Source: Crotalaria pallida
Lineage: Eukaryota > Streptophyta > Magnoliopsida > Fabales > Fabaceae
Assembly: GCA_037953625.1 (NCBI GenBank)
Contig: CM075655.1
Location: 116,319,001-116,383,000, forward strand
Direction of reading: 5' to 3'
Length of the DNA: 64,000 bases
The notes under the pieces were generated by a model. It did not search any database. It saw only the letters and a list, made by a program, of their open reading frames with translations, and was not told the DNA's origin. A program made the translations under genes and the position numbers. This document shows positions 46,885 to 59,654 of this stretch, in pieces (the first letter of the stretch is position 1; every line of letters begins with the position of its first letter).

Positions 46885-49800
46885 ATTTTTTTTTCAAAAA
46901 AAAAAAAGTAAAGTTCTGTTAATTAAGGGAGTAAAGATGCTTGAGATAGAACCCCTCAAGGTAGGTAAACAAAATCCCCCAGCAAAAAAACAACTATGTT
47001 ATTCAAACATCTATATTTGACATCTATACAGGACACCTGCCTTTTCAGGTTAAAACTGGTGGGTCCTACAGTTTCTCTTTCTTACAGGACCCACCACTTT
47101 TTACCAAAAAAGACAGGTGTCTACATCTGATGTCAAATACAGATGTCCCAATAACATTTTTGGAAAAAAAAACAAAAACCTACTAAAGAAACCAAAACGA
47201 CGAGCAACCTAAAAACACCCAAAGATGAAAGAGCAAAGATAAATTTGGATCATCGATCTTGAAATTTTTTATAGCTTTGCTTTCATCGGCATACCAAACA
47301 AGATAAGATTAGAAATGAGTATATTCGAGAAAAAGTCGGGGTTGCTCCTATTGTTGAAAAAATGGTTGAATCTCGTCTTAGGTGGTTTGGGCATGTGTGG
47401 AGAAGACCGGTGGAAGCCCCGGTTAGGAGGGTAGACCAAATGGAGGGTACTACAAGGGCTAGAGGAAGAGGAAGACCTAGAAAAACTATAGGCGAAACAA
47501 TTGAGAAGGATATGGCAATCAATGCCTTATCAAAAGACATGATTTATGATAGGCCTTTATGGTGTCGTTTGATCCATGTAGCCGACCCCACCTAGTGGGA
47601 CAAAGGCTTAGTTGTTGTTGTTTGCTTTCATCACCTGTATATCTCACTCAAACGATTTGACCATTTCTCATATTCAAATATAGATGTACGAAGAACTTTT
47701 AGTTATAAAAAATAACATAATTGTTTTATCTTTTATCTCTTCATGCATCTCAAAACACTCACTTAAAAATCAAAGTACAACCTTTAGTTGTCACCACTTG
47801 TATGTCATAGTAACATTTTTTATAACTAATACTTACAGGTTCAGGTTCTGAGTAAAGATGTGGACCCTCTTGTATGGTTATTACTTATTAGCTTAATTAG
47901 TTGATAGGGATCTCTAGCTAGGTGTTTGCTCCCTACTTACTACCATCAAGTGGTATGAGGTGGTGATTAGTTCTTCGCTTAGCCGCAATTTTTTTTTTCA
48001 GCTTAGGCCCTGTATATATATTCACAGCATGAATTAAACTTAGTGCAAAACTTCAGCTTATTAGGCATTTGAGCATATAAATGCAGTTGCAATTAAGAGA
48101 GGAATAAACGTGAAAGTTGTGGTGACAGATTTAATAATCCAAACTCTCCCTTCCATTTCCATACATCTTTTAATTAATCATCTCTCATCTGCAGCTAGTT
48201 GAAAACAGCAACTACACTAGATTGAGCAAGGAAGTGGCTGAGAAAAGCCATCAACTAAGGTACAACCGTACAAGTCTCAGAGTTTCTTAACTGGTTAGTT
48301 TGTTGTGTTCGTTGAAATGTGAAGACATGATAATGCAAAAAAATACAGGCAGATGAGAGGAGAGGATCTTCATGGTTTAGATATTGAACAATTACAACAG
48401 CTTGAGAGGTCTCTGGAAGCTGGGCTGGGGCGTGTAATAGAAAAGAAGGTCTGCAAATATTTACTTACTATTTTTTATTCTTCTGTGGTGCCCAAAAGCA
48501 TAATATTTACCTCATGATTTTATACACTTCTATGCTTTTCAGGGAGAGAGGATTATGAATGAGATAACTGATCTCCAAAGAAAGGTTAGAAACTATATTA
48601 ATGATGATGATAATACATGGGTATATGTAGTTCTTGCATGCTTCTTAGTTCACATATCAGTATGCATTCCTAGATTGTGGCAATGAGTTGAGTCATTCTG
48701 ATTTTTCTCTCTTTTTAACTTTTTTATTATGGATCTAATTTTTCTGTTAATTTGTTTAAGTGTTTCTGATGTTGTTTTCCAATTTTTTTTAAAAAAAAAC
48801 AAACAAGGTTTCCTATTTCTTAGCCACCTCAACTTTATTAAAAAAAACAACACCAGCATGGCAGCATCTAAAGAATATTCATAATAATTAACAAGTTTGT
48901 TTGATTTTTTTATAGGCAATTTTTTTTAATTTTATTTATGAAGATAAAGAAAGAGAAATTAAATCCACCAATAAATGGTGATGCCAATATCGAATCCAAG
49001 ATCTCCAACTCAAGGTCTTTAAGCCTTTATGCTTTTATTATTAGTAACTAGCAGTCCGTGCATGTCGTCCCACATTCCTATTGTCGTGTTTTTGTAGTAA
49101 AGAGTTCTTTATAGTACAATGATATATCGAAAAATCGGTTTTTATGAATGTTATAGGTTAAAGATGCTTACTATTGTGTAAATTGAATTTAATTACTCTA
49201 TGCATTCTTGTTTGTCGTGCTCAAGAATATGAATCCATAAATTTCAACGAAATTATATATGAATTGTAATCATGTTATTCTCCAATTTAATTTCAGTTAA
49301 AATTAATGTTTGTCTAGATGCATGACATACCAAAGTTTTCATAACTTGTTATCATACTATGAGTTGTTTGTAATATTAGTGTATATAAGAACGACATTGT
49401 AAGAGTTTTTTGATAAGAAAATAAATTAACGAGGAATTTGAAGTTTGTAATTAATTATGTAGCATTGAATGACATATTTATTTAGTATGATACATACATA
49501 ACACTAAACTAGTTCATAAATTAAAATAGTGTAGAAACATAAGGAAATAAAAACAAATTGCAGTGTAGATGCAATGAAATCAGAATGATAAAAGATAGTT
49601 AAACAAGTGTATGCGCAACCCATCCATTCGATGTCTTCATAACTGAAAAAAGAAGAATATCTATTAATAATTTTAATTGATAAAGATGGAAAATTTAAAT
49701 GATGTAAATTTGTGGTAAATTGAAGAAAGAGAAAAACTTTCATAATTGCTGAATGCGAGATAACAAAACATCTTTAAAAACAACATTTTTTTTTGTATAA

Positions 49801-50935
49801 ACTCCTTCTGCCCCTTCAATTGTTCCTTCTTTTATTAGAATCTTTGTGGTTGCTTGAGAAATACCTCTTGAAAGAGCAACGTATAGCTGACCATGGTTGA
49901 ACACATGTTGTGGTAAACATATTCCTACATTTGAAATGGTTTGTCCTTGCGATTTATTTTATAGGCAAATTTTTTTAATTTTATTTATGAAGATAAAGAA
50001 AGAGAAATTAAATCCACCAATAAATGGCGATGCCAATATTGAAACTGAGAGCTTGTTCTCAAAGCCTTTATGTTTTTATTATTAGTAATAGTAATTCATG
50101 TAATTGTTAGATTATAAATTCGGATCAACCTCATCAATGATCCCTACTTTAATTTGGTTAATCAAATTTAATTTTTCCAGGGAATGCATTTAATGGAAGA
50201 GAACGAGCGGCTAAAGCGTCATGTATGTCATTCTCTTTCAGTTCAGTCTATCTATATGTATTTTTTCTTGCATATTTTTTGCTCATGCAGATTTTTTTAA
50301 TTATTATTTATGCTCGTCTAAGTTATCTGACTTCTGCTAATTAATAAAAACTTGTGTGTGTATGTTGATGATTGGATTGAAGGTGGCGGACATAACTAAT
50401 GACAAGAGGCGTAGTTATGGTGCTGAGTCTCATAACTTAGTTGGGGAGGAAGGTCAGTCTTCGGAGTCTGTTACTAACGTTTGCAACTCCGCTGGACCTC
50501 CCCAAGATTATGAGAGTTCTGACACTTCCCTTAAGTTGGGGTGAGTTCACTTTTTCAATACTAAATAACTCCGTCTATATATTTACTATTCACATTAATA
50601 TTATTGATGCTGTGTTGATTTTTGCTATTCATGAAATTGTTTGAGACAGAAGTACAGAACCAATGCTATTAGTGCAGCATATTTTATGAGCAATGCTACA
50701 TTACAATAGTGAAAATTCACATGAGGGCGAAAAAGGATTGTAAAAATATAAGAGTTGTTTAGATAATTAGAAGTAAAAATTTGATTAATTTTTCGTGATG
50801 GATATATATTCAATGTTTCTTATATTTTATTCTATGTCGGTATGTAAAGTCCTAAAAGCCTTATTGTTCATCTATTTGCGGGAATTGATTATAACGTTCG
50901 TACATGAATTAATAACTTGCAGGCTACCATACTAA
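45139..50935 (+). CDS. SVP: SVP/JOINTLESS-type MIKC MADS-box transcription factor
   Basis: The eight exons are 45139-45320, 46597-46675, 48195-48259, 48349-48448, 48543-48584, 50181-50222, 50383-50540 and 50923-50935. They total 681 nt, encoding 226 aa, with GT-AG introns and closed phases. The MADS domain is residues 1-60 (MAREKIQIKKIDNATARQVT, KRRRGLFKKAEELSVLCDAD), the I region follows, and the K box lies at about 86-175 (SRL/TRLSKE, LHGLDIEQLQQLERSLE, LMEENERLK). The C terminus ends SLKLGLPY, an LxLxL EAR-like repression motif typical of this clade. In Arabidopsis and tomato, relatives repress flowering or specify the pedicel abscission zone, acting as nuclear DNA-binding dimers on CArG boxes. 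Introns 1, 2 and 5 are each over 1.2 kb; intron 2 holds a MITE and a LINE tail, intron 5 a Helitron remnant. AGL24-like versus SVP-like assignment needs a tree. Confidence 0.93.
47003..47152. mobile_element. MITE, copy 2 of the 31320 family, in SVP intron 2
   Basis: AACATCTATATTTGACATCT at the left and GATGTCAAATACAGATGT at the right are inverted. TGGGTCCTACAGTTTCTCTT and its inverse near 47086 form the stem. The hairpin covers nearly the whole element. Confidence 0.78.
47288..47620 (+). mobile_element. 5'-truncated LINE (L1-type) 3' end in SVP intron 2
   Basis: The frame from about 47362 to 47595 encodes the characteristic end of plant L1-type reverse transcriptases (RLRWFGHVWRRP, RGRGRPRKT, PLWCRLIHVADPT). 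It ends in a GTTGTTGTTG tail. A 12-bp target-site duplication, TTTGCTTTCATC, lies at 47276-47287 and 47621-47632. Only the last part of the ORF is present, so it is a dead copy. It lies in the same orientation as the host gene. Confidence 0.92.
48912..49047. repeat. Direct repeat, left copy, flanking the Helitron remnant
   Basis: TATAGGCAATTTTTTTTAAT opens a segment of about 135 bp that recurs at 49962-50090, including GATAAAGAAAGAGAAATTAA, AATCCACCAATAAATGG and TTTTATTATTAGTAA. Both copies are in intron 5 of the SVP-like gene. Confidence 0.8.
49048..49961 (-). mobile_element. Helitron remnant in SVP intron 5
   Basis: On the minus strand, about 49800-49925 encodes HGQLYVALSRGIS, the conserved C-terminal motif of Helitron (PIF1-like) helicases. 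The minus-strand 3' end reads GACATGCACGGACTGCTAG, finishing in CTAG as expected of a Helitron terminus, and lies next to TT. Most of the helicase is missing. The 5' TC end was not fixed, so the right boundary is approximate. Confidence 0.7.
49962..50095. repeat. Direct repeat, right copy, flanking the Helitron remnant
   Basis: This is the second copy of the segment at 48912-49047, about 90 percent alike by eye. It ends TTTTATTATTAGTAA and then diverges. Confidence 0.78.
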
Positions 50936-52485
50936 GGCTGGAAGGGAAGTGCGTTTAAGGAGTTATATTTCTTGTATGCATCGATGGCAAAAAGATGTGG
51001 TCTAAATTTCGTATATGACTTGTGTATGTTAGTAACGACTTATGTTAAGGCTACTTACTCTAGATATGATGGCCTCCAATATGCTAGTGCGTATTATTGC
51101 AATTTAGACATGCTTACATATTGTTTTTACAATATATGGTACAACTAATTTATGTTTAATAAACTTTGAACACCAACAACAACGAAGTCTTATTCCATAA
51201 ATCAAATGAGGCCTTGATAAATTTTTGAGACAACACTAAAATCTTTTGTTTCGAGTGTTAACACTCCATATGGTTCTAAGGAAGAAAATGGAAAAAGAGA
51301 AATAGGAGAGAAAGATTTTGGTGAAAAGATGAATAAATTTTATGGTTGTTTTATATTTGAGAAAATTTTGATATAAAACAAAATAGAGATTGTATTTGTC
51401 TATGGTGTTTTTCCAGTTTTTTCTCTGCTCTCTCACCTAAGGAGGATAGAAAAAATTTTATTTTCTCCTCTCTCATTTTCTTTCCCAAATCAAACAAGAA
51501 AAACTTCCTGTTTTTTTTCCCCCTATTTTCTCTCAATATCCCACGAACCAAACAACACTTGAAAAAGTTTTTCAGTTTGTGTTATGTAGCAACAAGGTAA
51601 AAAAAAGAAGGAAGAATACTAAAAATAGAGTACTCTATAATAGTAACTCGCAAGCCACCAAAATCTGGGTCAAAAACTTATTATGTCCAAATTTTGTCTT
51701 CCTTAAACTTTTTGAGCTTCAAATTTTTGGATCGATTTATAGTTTGGGTTGCCTTATTAACAACATTCATGACATTCCAATACTTCTTCCGATAGAGTTT
51801 TAATAGAAACTACTAATTTGGTATTGTGTTTCAAACGCACATTAAGCCATATTTTCAAGTACACACAAAAGCAAATAGTATTGGCTAGTTTTTACTTTTT
51901 AAATACACATCTAGTAAATTTCAAAGTGATACCAAACTTGCACAAAAATAGTACTAATATTGTTTTTATCGTATTTATAGATTATATTTAATTATATTAC
52001 AAAGATCAAGATAATAGTTATATTTCTCGAAACTTTAAAAAACTGTATTTACATTATAATTTTAAATTCTCAATTCACATTTAAAATTTGACAAATATAT
52101 TATTTTATATCAATAAATAACGTAAATGAAAAAAATAATAAATATTTCATAAAAAAATATAAATAACCTCTAAATATGATTCAGTTTTTTGTTTTTTTTT
52201 TTTTTTATAATATGATTTATAAGAGGAGAGGAGAGGAAAAAGCATGGATGGAGTGAAGTTTAAAAATGGGCACGTGGGAAAGGTGGTTGAAAGCATGCAC
52301 GAAAATGAAAATTAGTGGTAAATGCGAAAATCGCGGGAAGCTGGCGGAGACCGTTTCTCTTTGAATAATAACACTCTAACCCTCCCTTTCTAATTCTCTT
52401 CCTTCCTTTTTTTTTCTTAATTATTATTTTCTCTCTGTTATTTTGGTGACATTGCAAAAGAAACGAAACGAAACGAAACCAAACA
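50936..52485. other. SVP 3' UTR and GDI upstream region
   Basis: The first few hundred bases after the SVP stop are the likely 3' UTR. Then comes AT-rich DNA with TTTTCTCTC/GAGAGAAAA stretches at 51260-51550 that could be a decayed MITE. The last 100 bases before the GDI ATG are pyrimidine-rich, followed by an AAACG repeat (about 52461-52478) in the leader. Confidence 0.5.
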
Positions 52486-55400
52486 ATGGATGAAGAATAC
52501 GATGTGATAGTGCTTGGAACCGGACTTAAGGAATGCATCCTCAGCGGTCTTCTCTCCGTCGATGGCCTCAAAGTACAACTTTTCATTCGCCTATTTATTA
52601 TTAATTAACATAATATATATAATCATCATTCATATCATATTCATATCTAGTATTTAACATAGTTACATTGGTACGCGTACCGGTTTTGGTACACGGTACG
52701 TGGTTCGTATCGGTTCGTCACTTTTTACATTATTTTTATAAGACTTCCTTTATAGTGAATCCGGTACGTGGTATGTGATACGCCGAACCCGGTATGTAAC
52801 CATGGTATTGAATAATAATAATTGTATAATAATATGCATGGATGGATCCTCCTGCAGGTGTTGCATATGGATAGAAATGATTATTATGGAGGAGAGTCCA
52901 CATCGCTTAATCTCAATCAGCTGTGGAAGCGTTTCAGGGGCAGTGACAATCCTCCTGACCATCTCGGCTCTAGCAAAGAATACAATGTTGATATGATCCC
53001 TAAGGTACCCTCCCTACATCTTTCCCATTTTTTTTTTAATTTTTTTATTTTATTTTGCTTGACATCCCTCTTGTTTAGGAAATTGCATTGACATCCTTGA
53101 TGTTTATCACTCCCTCCTCTTTTTATTGTTAAGAAAAAAATAATCATCTTCTTAGTTAATGTATTTAATTTTCTCAAATTCATAAAAATTAAGATTATTT
53201 TAAGAAAGTTGTGCCCAAAATGAAACAAAAACTAAATGAGTCAACCATAATATTTTAGGAATAATTGTATTTATGATAGAAAATTAATTAATTTTTTTTT
53301 ATATTTAAGATCAAGATAAACATATTTTTTTTCTTATATTAGAGAATAGAGATGGATGAGAGTATGTTGAAAGGGGTGCAAATATGATGATAGCATAAAC
53401 ATCACCAAAATAAGCCTTATTACAACATAAATATTACGGAGTGAGTTTGGTATTATTTCTGAAACAAAAAAGGTTAAGGGAAAACTTTTAGCAAGTTCCG
53501 TTTAATTTCTCTTGAAATTAGGCGTAAAAAAATATTGGATCAACTTTTCATGCATATATTTCTCATGAAGTTCACTAATGAATTTTCATTAACAGCATAA
53601 CCAGTAGACCCTACCAAAGGTATGTTTGAGAGTTTAGTTTCAGAGGGAAAGGGGGAAAAGAAATTAATTTAGTTGATTAATTTGAATAAATTATACTACA
53701 TCCCAAGCATACCCTTAGAGAACTAAGCTTCCCCTAAGCTTAGATGCTTGGGTCTACTGGTCAGTGAAAAACTATAAAAAAAATATAAACAGAGTTGAGC
53801 TTGAAATCTGAAAAGCAGTTTGCCTATTCATCTATAGTTTTTATATTATATATTCTTCTACAAATATCAAAGTTAATACAGTACTATATAAAATGGCCTA
53901 CCAATAACCCCGAGCGTGTGGTTCAGTGGTAGAGATTGATCCACGCTTAAGCAAGGTCAGGTGTTCGAATCCTGCCTTGTGCATGCAGCAGCGTTAAATC
54001 TCGGGGCCAGCTGTCCCACCCATTAGAGGTGCCTACAAGCCAGCGAGGAGATTAGTCACTGCGGTCGGCGGTAGACACTCCGGTCATGGATAAAAAAAAA
54101 ATGGCCTACCAATAAAATATGAATCCATAGGATTGGGATTGTCTCTTGCTGCATCCCATTCTTATAATTTTCATAACCTTATGTTCTATTTATGATTCAA
54201 CAGTTCATGATGGCAAATGGTACTTTGGTTCGTGTTCTAATCCACACAAACGTTACCAAATATCTGAGTTTCAAGGCCGTGGATGGCAGCTTTGTGTACA
54301 ACAAAGGAAAGGTCTGAAGCTAATTCAACTTTTCTATGAGCTAAGAATCAAATAATCTTATGATATAAAATGTCATACTAAAATTTGTTTTTTTTCCCTT
54401 TCAGATTCATAAAGTACCAGCAAATGATGTAGAAGCTTTAAAATCTCCCCTTATGGGGCTGTTTGAGAAGCGGCGTGCTCGAAAGTTTTTCATTTATGTA
54501 CAAGACTATAACGAAAGTGATCCAAAATCTCATGAAGGGATGGACCTTAACAAAGTTACAGCAAAAGAACTCATTTCGTACTATCTCGTTTCCCTTTCCT
54601 CCAAGTGTCTTTTGTGTTTTTGTGTGTGTGAATAATCTCAACAATAAATGACTGGTTATCGAAATTTAAAATTGAGAGTAACTTCTGTATCAGTTTATGA
54701 AACTAATAGAAAACTAAAGCTACTGAAAATGTTATAGCCATTTTCAACTTATTGGAGGAAGGATATTCATATTCTTTCAGTATGATTTTACCTTGATATA
54801 TCTCAGCATTTTTTGAATTGGTTATTGATTGCCATACCATTGTGTGATTTCTATCAAATGTCATCTATGGATGAAAAATAACTTGATGTTTGTTTTTATC
54901 AGGAAATATGGGTTGGATGACAACACAATTGACTTCATCGGCCATGCATTGGCTCTACATTTGGATGATGAATACTTAACTCAGCCTGCAAATGAATTTG
55001 TAAAAAGAATGAAGGTATCTAGTTTTTCCATTATCAAGTTACCTCTGGTTCCAATTTCATATTGAGTGTTGCTTAAAAATTCTAATTCTGGTTTTTGCAA
55101 TGTTTGTTTTCTTACTGTTTCCTTCAACATGCTTTGCCTGATTTGCCTCAACTTCCAGTTCATATGTATTCTGATGACATCTAGAATATTCTTGAATAGA
55201 TTCGATGCAGTTTTCAATTTCTACTTGCATCATATATATTTATTCAGTACTGTATTAAATTTCTTTGAGTTTATATCTGAGGCCAAAGTAGCAAGTTTGC
55301 ACCAGTGTATTACTAAACTGCAATATACTTGATTTAAATTTCTCTGATTTTGTTAATGTGTGCTCTATGTAACAAATGCGAAGGTCTAACAGTGTCCACT

Positions 55401-57949
55401 GTGGTTTTAATAAAGCTATATGCAGAATCCTTAGCACGCTTTCAGGGTGGATCCCCTTACATTTATCCACTCTATGGACTGGGAGAGCTTCCTCAGGTTT
55501 GAAATACACATCTCTAGCAACAAAAATATTGTGCCTTGGCCTATGGAAATCTTCTATTTTCTTTGACTATATTGATTCAAAATTGGCAGGGATTTGCTCG
55601 TTTGAGTGCTGTTTATGGTGGCACCTACATGCTGAACAAGGCAGAATGCAAGGTAATATATGCTTGACAGTATAAAACAATGCTCTATCTCTATGTATTG
55701 TGCGGTTATCTTATTCACCTTATAAATAGCTCACGTAGTGAAAACTTAAATTTAACTAACAGTGATCTGCTCCCCTGTACTTCAAACGATTTTGCACTAG
55801 TCCAATGAAATATGGAAATTATGGTACTGAGGATATTTTGTACCTTCATATTTGCAGTCTCTTTAATAACTGAACTCAATTCTCTTTCATGGTAATTGAA
55901 CATAAAGACTTTATGTCATCCCTCTATCCTTTATTTGCTAGATTAACTCCCAGCCTGGTTATGTGCCACCATAACTTACAGCAGCCAGAAGCCTGAAAAT
56001 TATGACAAATCATCAATCAATTCACTTTAGGATGGACTTGTGCGTTGTGTCTATATATAGCTCTACTTATTTAGGTAGTGAGGCAAAATACTTTATGGTA
56101 CTAATGGCAGGTTGAGTTCGATGAGAATGGAAAGGCCAGAGGTGTGACCTCCGAAGGAGAAACAGCGAAATGCAAAAAAGTTGTTTGTGATCCTTCTTAC
56201 TTACCCGACAAGGTAAGTAACTTATAACAATCATCTCATAGGAAGATCAATCTGAGTATGTTCCTTTTAAACGAAACCATCCATGATCTATCAACAGGTG
56301 AAGAAGGTTGGGAAAGTGAACCGTGCTATTTGTATAATGAGCCACCCCATCCCAAACACCCAAGACTCTCCATCAGTTCAGGTTATTCTGCCTCAGAAAC
56401 AACTTGGGCGTAAATCAGATATGTATGTTTGCCAAATTTTTATGCATTAGATATTTTTTTTTTCTTTTTTTTTTCAAAGCTTCTTCTACTTATTCATTGA
56501 ACTTTTTTCCAATGTGTGCATTAATGTATTACATAAACACCTAGGGTTTAAGTACAGGACAAATGCAAGTGAAGTATTCAATTGCATTCGCTGTTCATAA
56601 TCAAACACCCAAGTCGTTTCAGAAAATGTCCTTTTTATAAACGCTACATGCCTACATTTATGTTTTCTTTAAAAGCTGCTGCCATGTCGAATAAAACTGT
56701 TGCTACATATAGGCAATGTACAACCCCAAATATGTGTTAATAACATCATGCCACAATAAAATATTATTGGTATTGGTAGCTACATCAACTTGATGTTACA
56801 GTACCTTGCCTTAAACCATGCTGCAGGTACCTGTTTTGCTGCTCCTACTCTCATAATGTAGCTCCAAAGGGAAAATATATTGCTTTTGTGACAACAGAGG
56901 CAGAGACCGATAATCCTCAGGAGGAATTGAAGGCTGGCATAGATCTCCTTGGACCTGTGGATGAAATCTTTTTTGACTCCTACGATAGATATGAACCCGC
57001 TAACCAGAGTGATGTTGATAGCTGCTTCATATCCACAGTACGTATAATTTAAAGGGAAATCTTATTATTTGGATGAGTGGTTTCAATAGGCTCCCTTTTT
57101 TTAAAAAAAAAAAGAAAAAAAGAAATCCAAATCCTTCATATATGAGAGCCTGGTTCAGCATTCTATCTTCATCTAGTCCCCTTGCTAGAATATTAGAACA
57201 CTGTTAACTCTCACTCTACTCTGACCATTTCTTTTTCTTTCAATTAAGGATGTTTAACTGTTTATATATTATCTTCTGTAGAAGACTGCTCTGAACCTGC
57301 TATTTTGTTTCATGGGGTTGAGTTTTAGTTGAGGGGAAAGATTTTGTCCTGCATAGTTATTTAGCTGTGTTTCTTGTAACCATTGATCAAATTCTGAAAT
57401 ATAAATTCTGCAGAGCTACGATGCGACAACACATTTTGAAACCACGGTGAGAGACGTGATTGCCATGTACAACAAGATAACTGGAAAGGTAAATAGTATT
57501 TATTTGTGTCTTTGATTTCTATTTGAATTCTTTTGACATCCAAAAACCAGAAAACTAATCTGTTTGTGTTTTTTAGGGAAACAAATGGCAAATATGGTAT
57601 TTGATATTTTTTTTGCTTTAGTTTTCAGTCTCAGGACATGATCAGAAGTATTATGTTTGTGTTTTATGATGGTAAAACGTGGACCAATCAAAAGTAAATA
57701 ATTTAGCTTAGAAGGAATCATGGAAGTAATAAGAAATTCATAATGAAATTTTAGTTATTGGAGCTTTTTATTTTCATGGTTCTGGGACTTGAGAACTTTC
57801 TTTTTCTAGTTTGATTTTAACCTTTAAAAATTGAATTAAGGTTATGCCATGCAACAGTATTCTTTCAGCTAAATCTTTTTTTGATTTCTTAATCTTAGGA
57901 ATTGGACCTGTCTGTGGATCTGAGTGCTGCCAGTGCTGCTGAAGAATGA
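52486..57949 (+). CDS. GDI: Rab GDP dissociation inhibitor (GDI)
   Basis: The twelve exons are 52486-52572, 52858-53004, 54204-54311, 54405-54577, 54903-55014, 55416-55496, 55590-55652, 56111-56212, 56298-56422, 56827-57037, 57414-57488 and 57899-57949. They total 1335 nt, encoding 444 aa, the usual plant GDI length. All introns are GT-AG and phases close. The N terminus has the FAD-like GxGxxE region as GTGLKECILSGLLS, then MDRNDYYGGES. The effector and Rab-binding region includes NGTLVRVLIHTNVTKYLSFK and DGSFVYNKGK. Later conserved blocks are KYGLDDNTIDFIGHALALH, GELPQGFARLSAVYGGTYML and CCSYSHNVAPKGKYIAFV. In this family the cytosolic protein extracts GDP-bound, prenylated Rab GTPases from membranes and returns them to donor membranes, so it is a housekeeping factor of vesicle traffic. 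Intron 1 carries a MITE-like sequence and intron 2 a SINE. Paralogue (GDI1 or GDI2) is not resolved. Confidence 0.97.
52657..52806. mobile_element. Possible MITE in GDI intron 1
   Basis: TTACATTGGTACGCGTACCGG at the left (first 20 bases) and CCGGTATGTAAC at the right are inverted, and the GGTACG motif recurs between them. It resembles decayed hAT-type MITEs. The target-site duplication is unclear. Confidence 0.45.
53908..54098 (+). mobile_element. SINE in GDI intron 2
   Basis: GTGTGGTTCAGTGGTAGAG is a clear A box and GTGTTCGAATCC a clear B box. The tail is a run of nine or ten A residues. A perfect 17-bp target-site duplication (53891-53907 and 54099-54115) contains ATGGCCTACCAATAA. Confidence 0.92.
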
Positions 57950-58299
57950 AGTTTGAGTTTTCTGCTGTTAACTGTGCATCTGCGCCATTGCGCTAACTCT
58001 CTGATATTGTACTTTCCCAGCACCACCTCAACCTGAAGGCTGAAATTGATTTTGATTTTTTGACTTATGTTTCTTTGCCCTCTCCTCTCTCCAAGGACCA
58101 AAGAGAATTCTCTTCATGCAATTTGTTTGTTCTAATTTCTAACTTTTAAGGTATTCATTAGCCTCTGAACACGAGGAAAAAAAAGTTTATGAAGTTCATT
58201 CCCATGTTCCAACAAATATCTAAAGAAATACTGATAGTTTTCCTCTTTATCTTTCTCCTTTACCAACTGCTTAAATATTGTAGGGTAATCACCCCATTT

Positions 58300-59420
58300 T
58301 TATTATCGCTATACTGGAAAGGAATCTCTTCCAAACACGGGTAGATCCTTGCTTTGCAGGACAAATAACTTCTTCAGATATTACTCGAGTAACTTGATCA
58401 GATATGGTTTTTTAAATACGTTTTTCACTTCTCAAAAGCCATTCTAAGTGCTCCAACTTTTGGGTATTCTATATAAACCTTTTCCTAATCATTTCTATCA
58501 ACTAGAATCATTTTGATACACAATTTTACAAAGAATCAAAGCCACACTATTCTCTCTCACTCTCTCAAGATCAAAGCTCTCATTTTTATATTCTTTGATC
58601 AAGAACCTTGAATCTCTCATGTTGATATTTCATAGCTTTTGAAAGAGATTCATAGGATTGTTTTTGTTTTCTATTGAGTTGTAATCATTGCAAGAGGCAA
58701 ACATTCTACAACAAAGGAAACCTTGATTTTGTGAATCAAGCAAGTTTAGTTGAAAGTCTTGAAGAAGCATTTCATCAAGCATTTGGAAGGCACTTTGAAG
58801 AATCTCAAAGTACTTGGAAGTCTTGTGAGTGAAGCAAGCAAAGAAGACTTGTTGTGGGGTTATCAACAAGCAAGTAGAGGTTAGATTAGATATCAATAGG
58901 GTAACAAGGCAAGGGTGTGGTATCTCTTGTAGGCTAGCAAGAAGGAAGTCTTGTGAGGCATTTACTTGTAATTTGAGAAACTCTAATTCCTCATAGTAAA
59001 GAATCTCTCTTGGTTGAAGAGGGGACTGGAGTAGCTTTCAAGTGGATGAAAGTGAACCAGGATAAATCATTGTGTCGTATCTCTAAACTCTCTACTCTTT
59101 ACAATTCTTGTTATTAATTGTGTTCTTGATTGAAAACCTAGAAAAAGTGATTTTTCTATATTTGATTGAATTGAATCTTTATTGTGCAAAATTGATAAAG
59201 GGAAAATCATTTTCATAACCTAGGTGAATCAATAAGAATATTGGTGTTGATTGTTTCTGCTTAATCTCTCATATAATATTTGTTAATTGATTGATTTTCA
59301 TTAGTTTTAATCGTTTAGATTTGTTTCTTGCGAAAATCTTTCAAAGTTTCTATAACACCTATTCAACCCCCCTTCTAGGTGTTTTCCTAGTGTATCCTAT
59401 TTGTTTCACCTACCGAATGT
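58300..59420 (+). mobile_element. LTR-retrotransposon remnant (Copia-like LTR)
   Basis: A TATA box (TCTATATAAACC) lies near 58468. A transcribed-type region follows, rich in AAGTCTTG and CAAGCAAG repeats. The segment closes with CACCTATTCAACCCCCCTTC, the pyrimidine-rich junction commonly seen near the end of Copia/SIRE-type LTRs. No gag-pol frame was found. Termini and target-site duplication could not be fixed, so the limits are approximate. Confidence 0.5.
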
Positions 59421-59652
59421 AGTTTTCCAACATATCTATATGGCCCTAAAAAAATATACACCATTCTTTGCTAGACAGTAATAAGATGCCTTCTGTTACC
59501 AAAACATAATATATACTACATAAATTTATATACTTTTCTGGAGCATTTTCAGTGTCTATATCTAAGACAGTCCAGTTAAACTTGCTAGTGCCATGCCATA
59601 ACCATCCAATAAATATGCATTTGAATGCAGAACCAAAAAGTAATGACTCATT

Positions 59653-59654
<2 letters not shown>

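Noticed and set aside
51236..51560. TTTTCTCTC/GAGAGAAAA-rich inverted sequence between SVP and GDI
   Set aside because: It may be a decayed MITE, but no ends or target-site duplication could be fixed; simple pyrimidine/purine bias explains it as well.
53109..53447. Stowaway-like ends (CTCCCTCC...ACGGAGTGAG) in GDI intron 2
   Set aside because: Inverted similarity is too short and the flanks do not give a clear TA duplication.
7470..54098. tRNA genes at the GGTTCGA(N)TCC motifs
   Set aside because: Each motif lies in a longer unit with an A-rich tail, often with target-site duplications, and no complete cloverleaf could be drawn. They are SINE heads.
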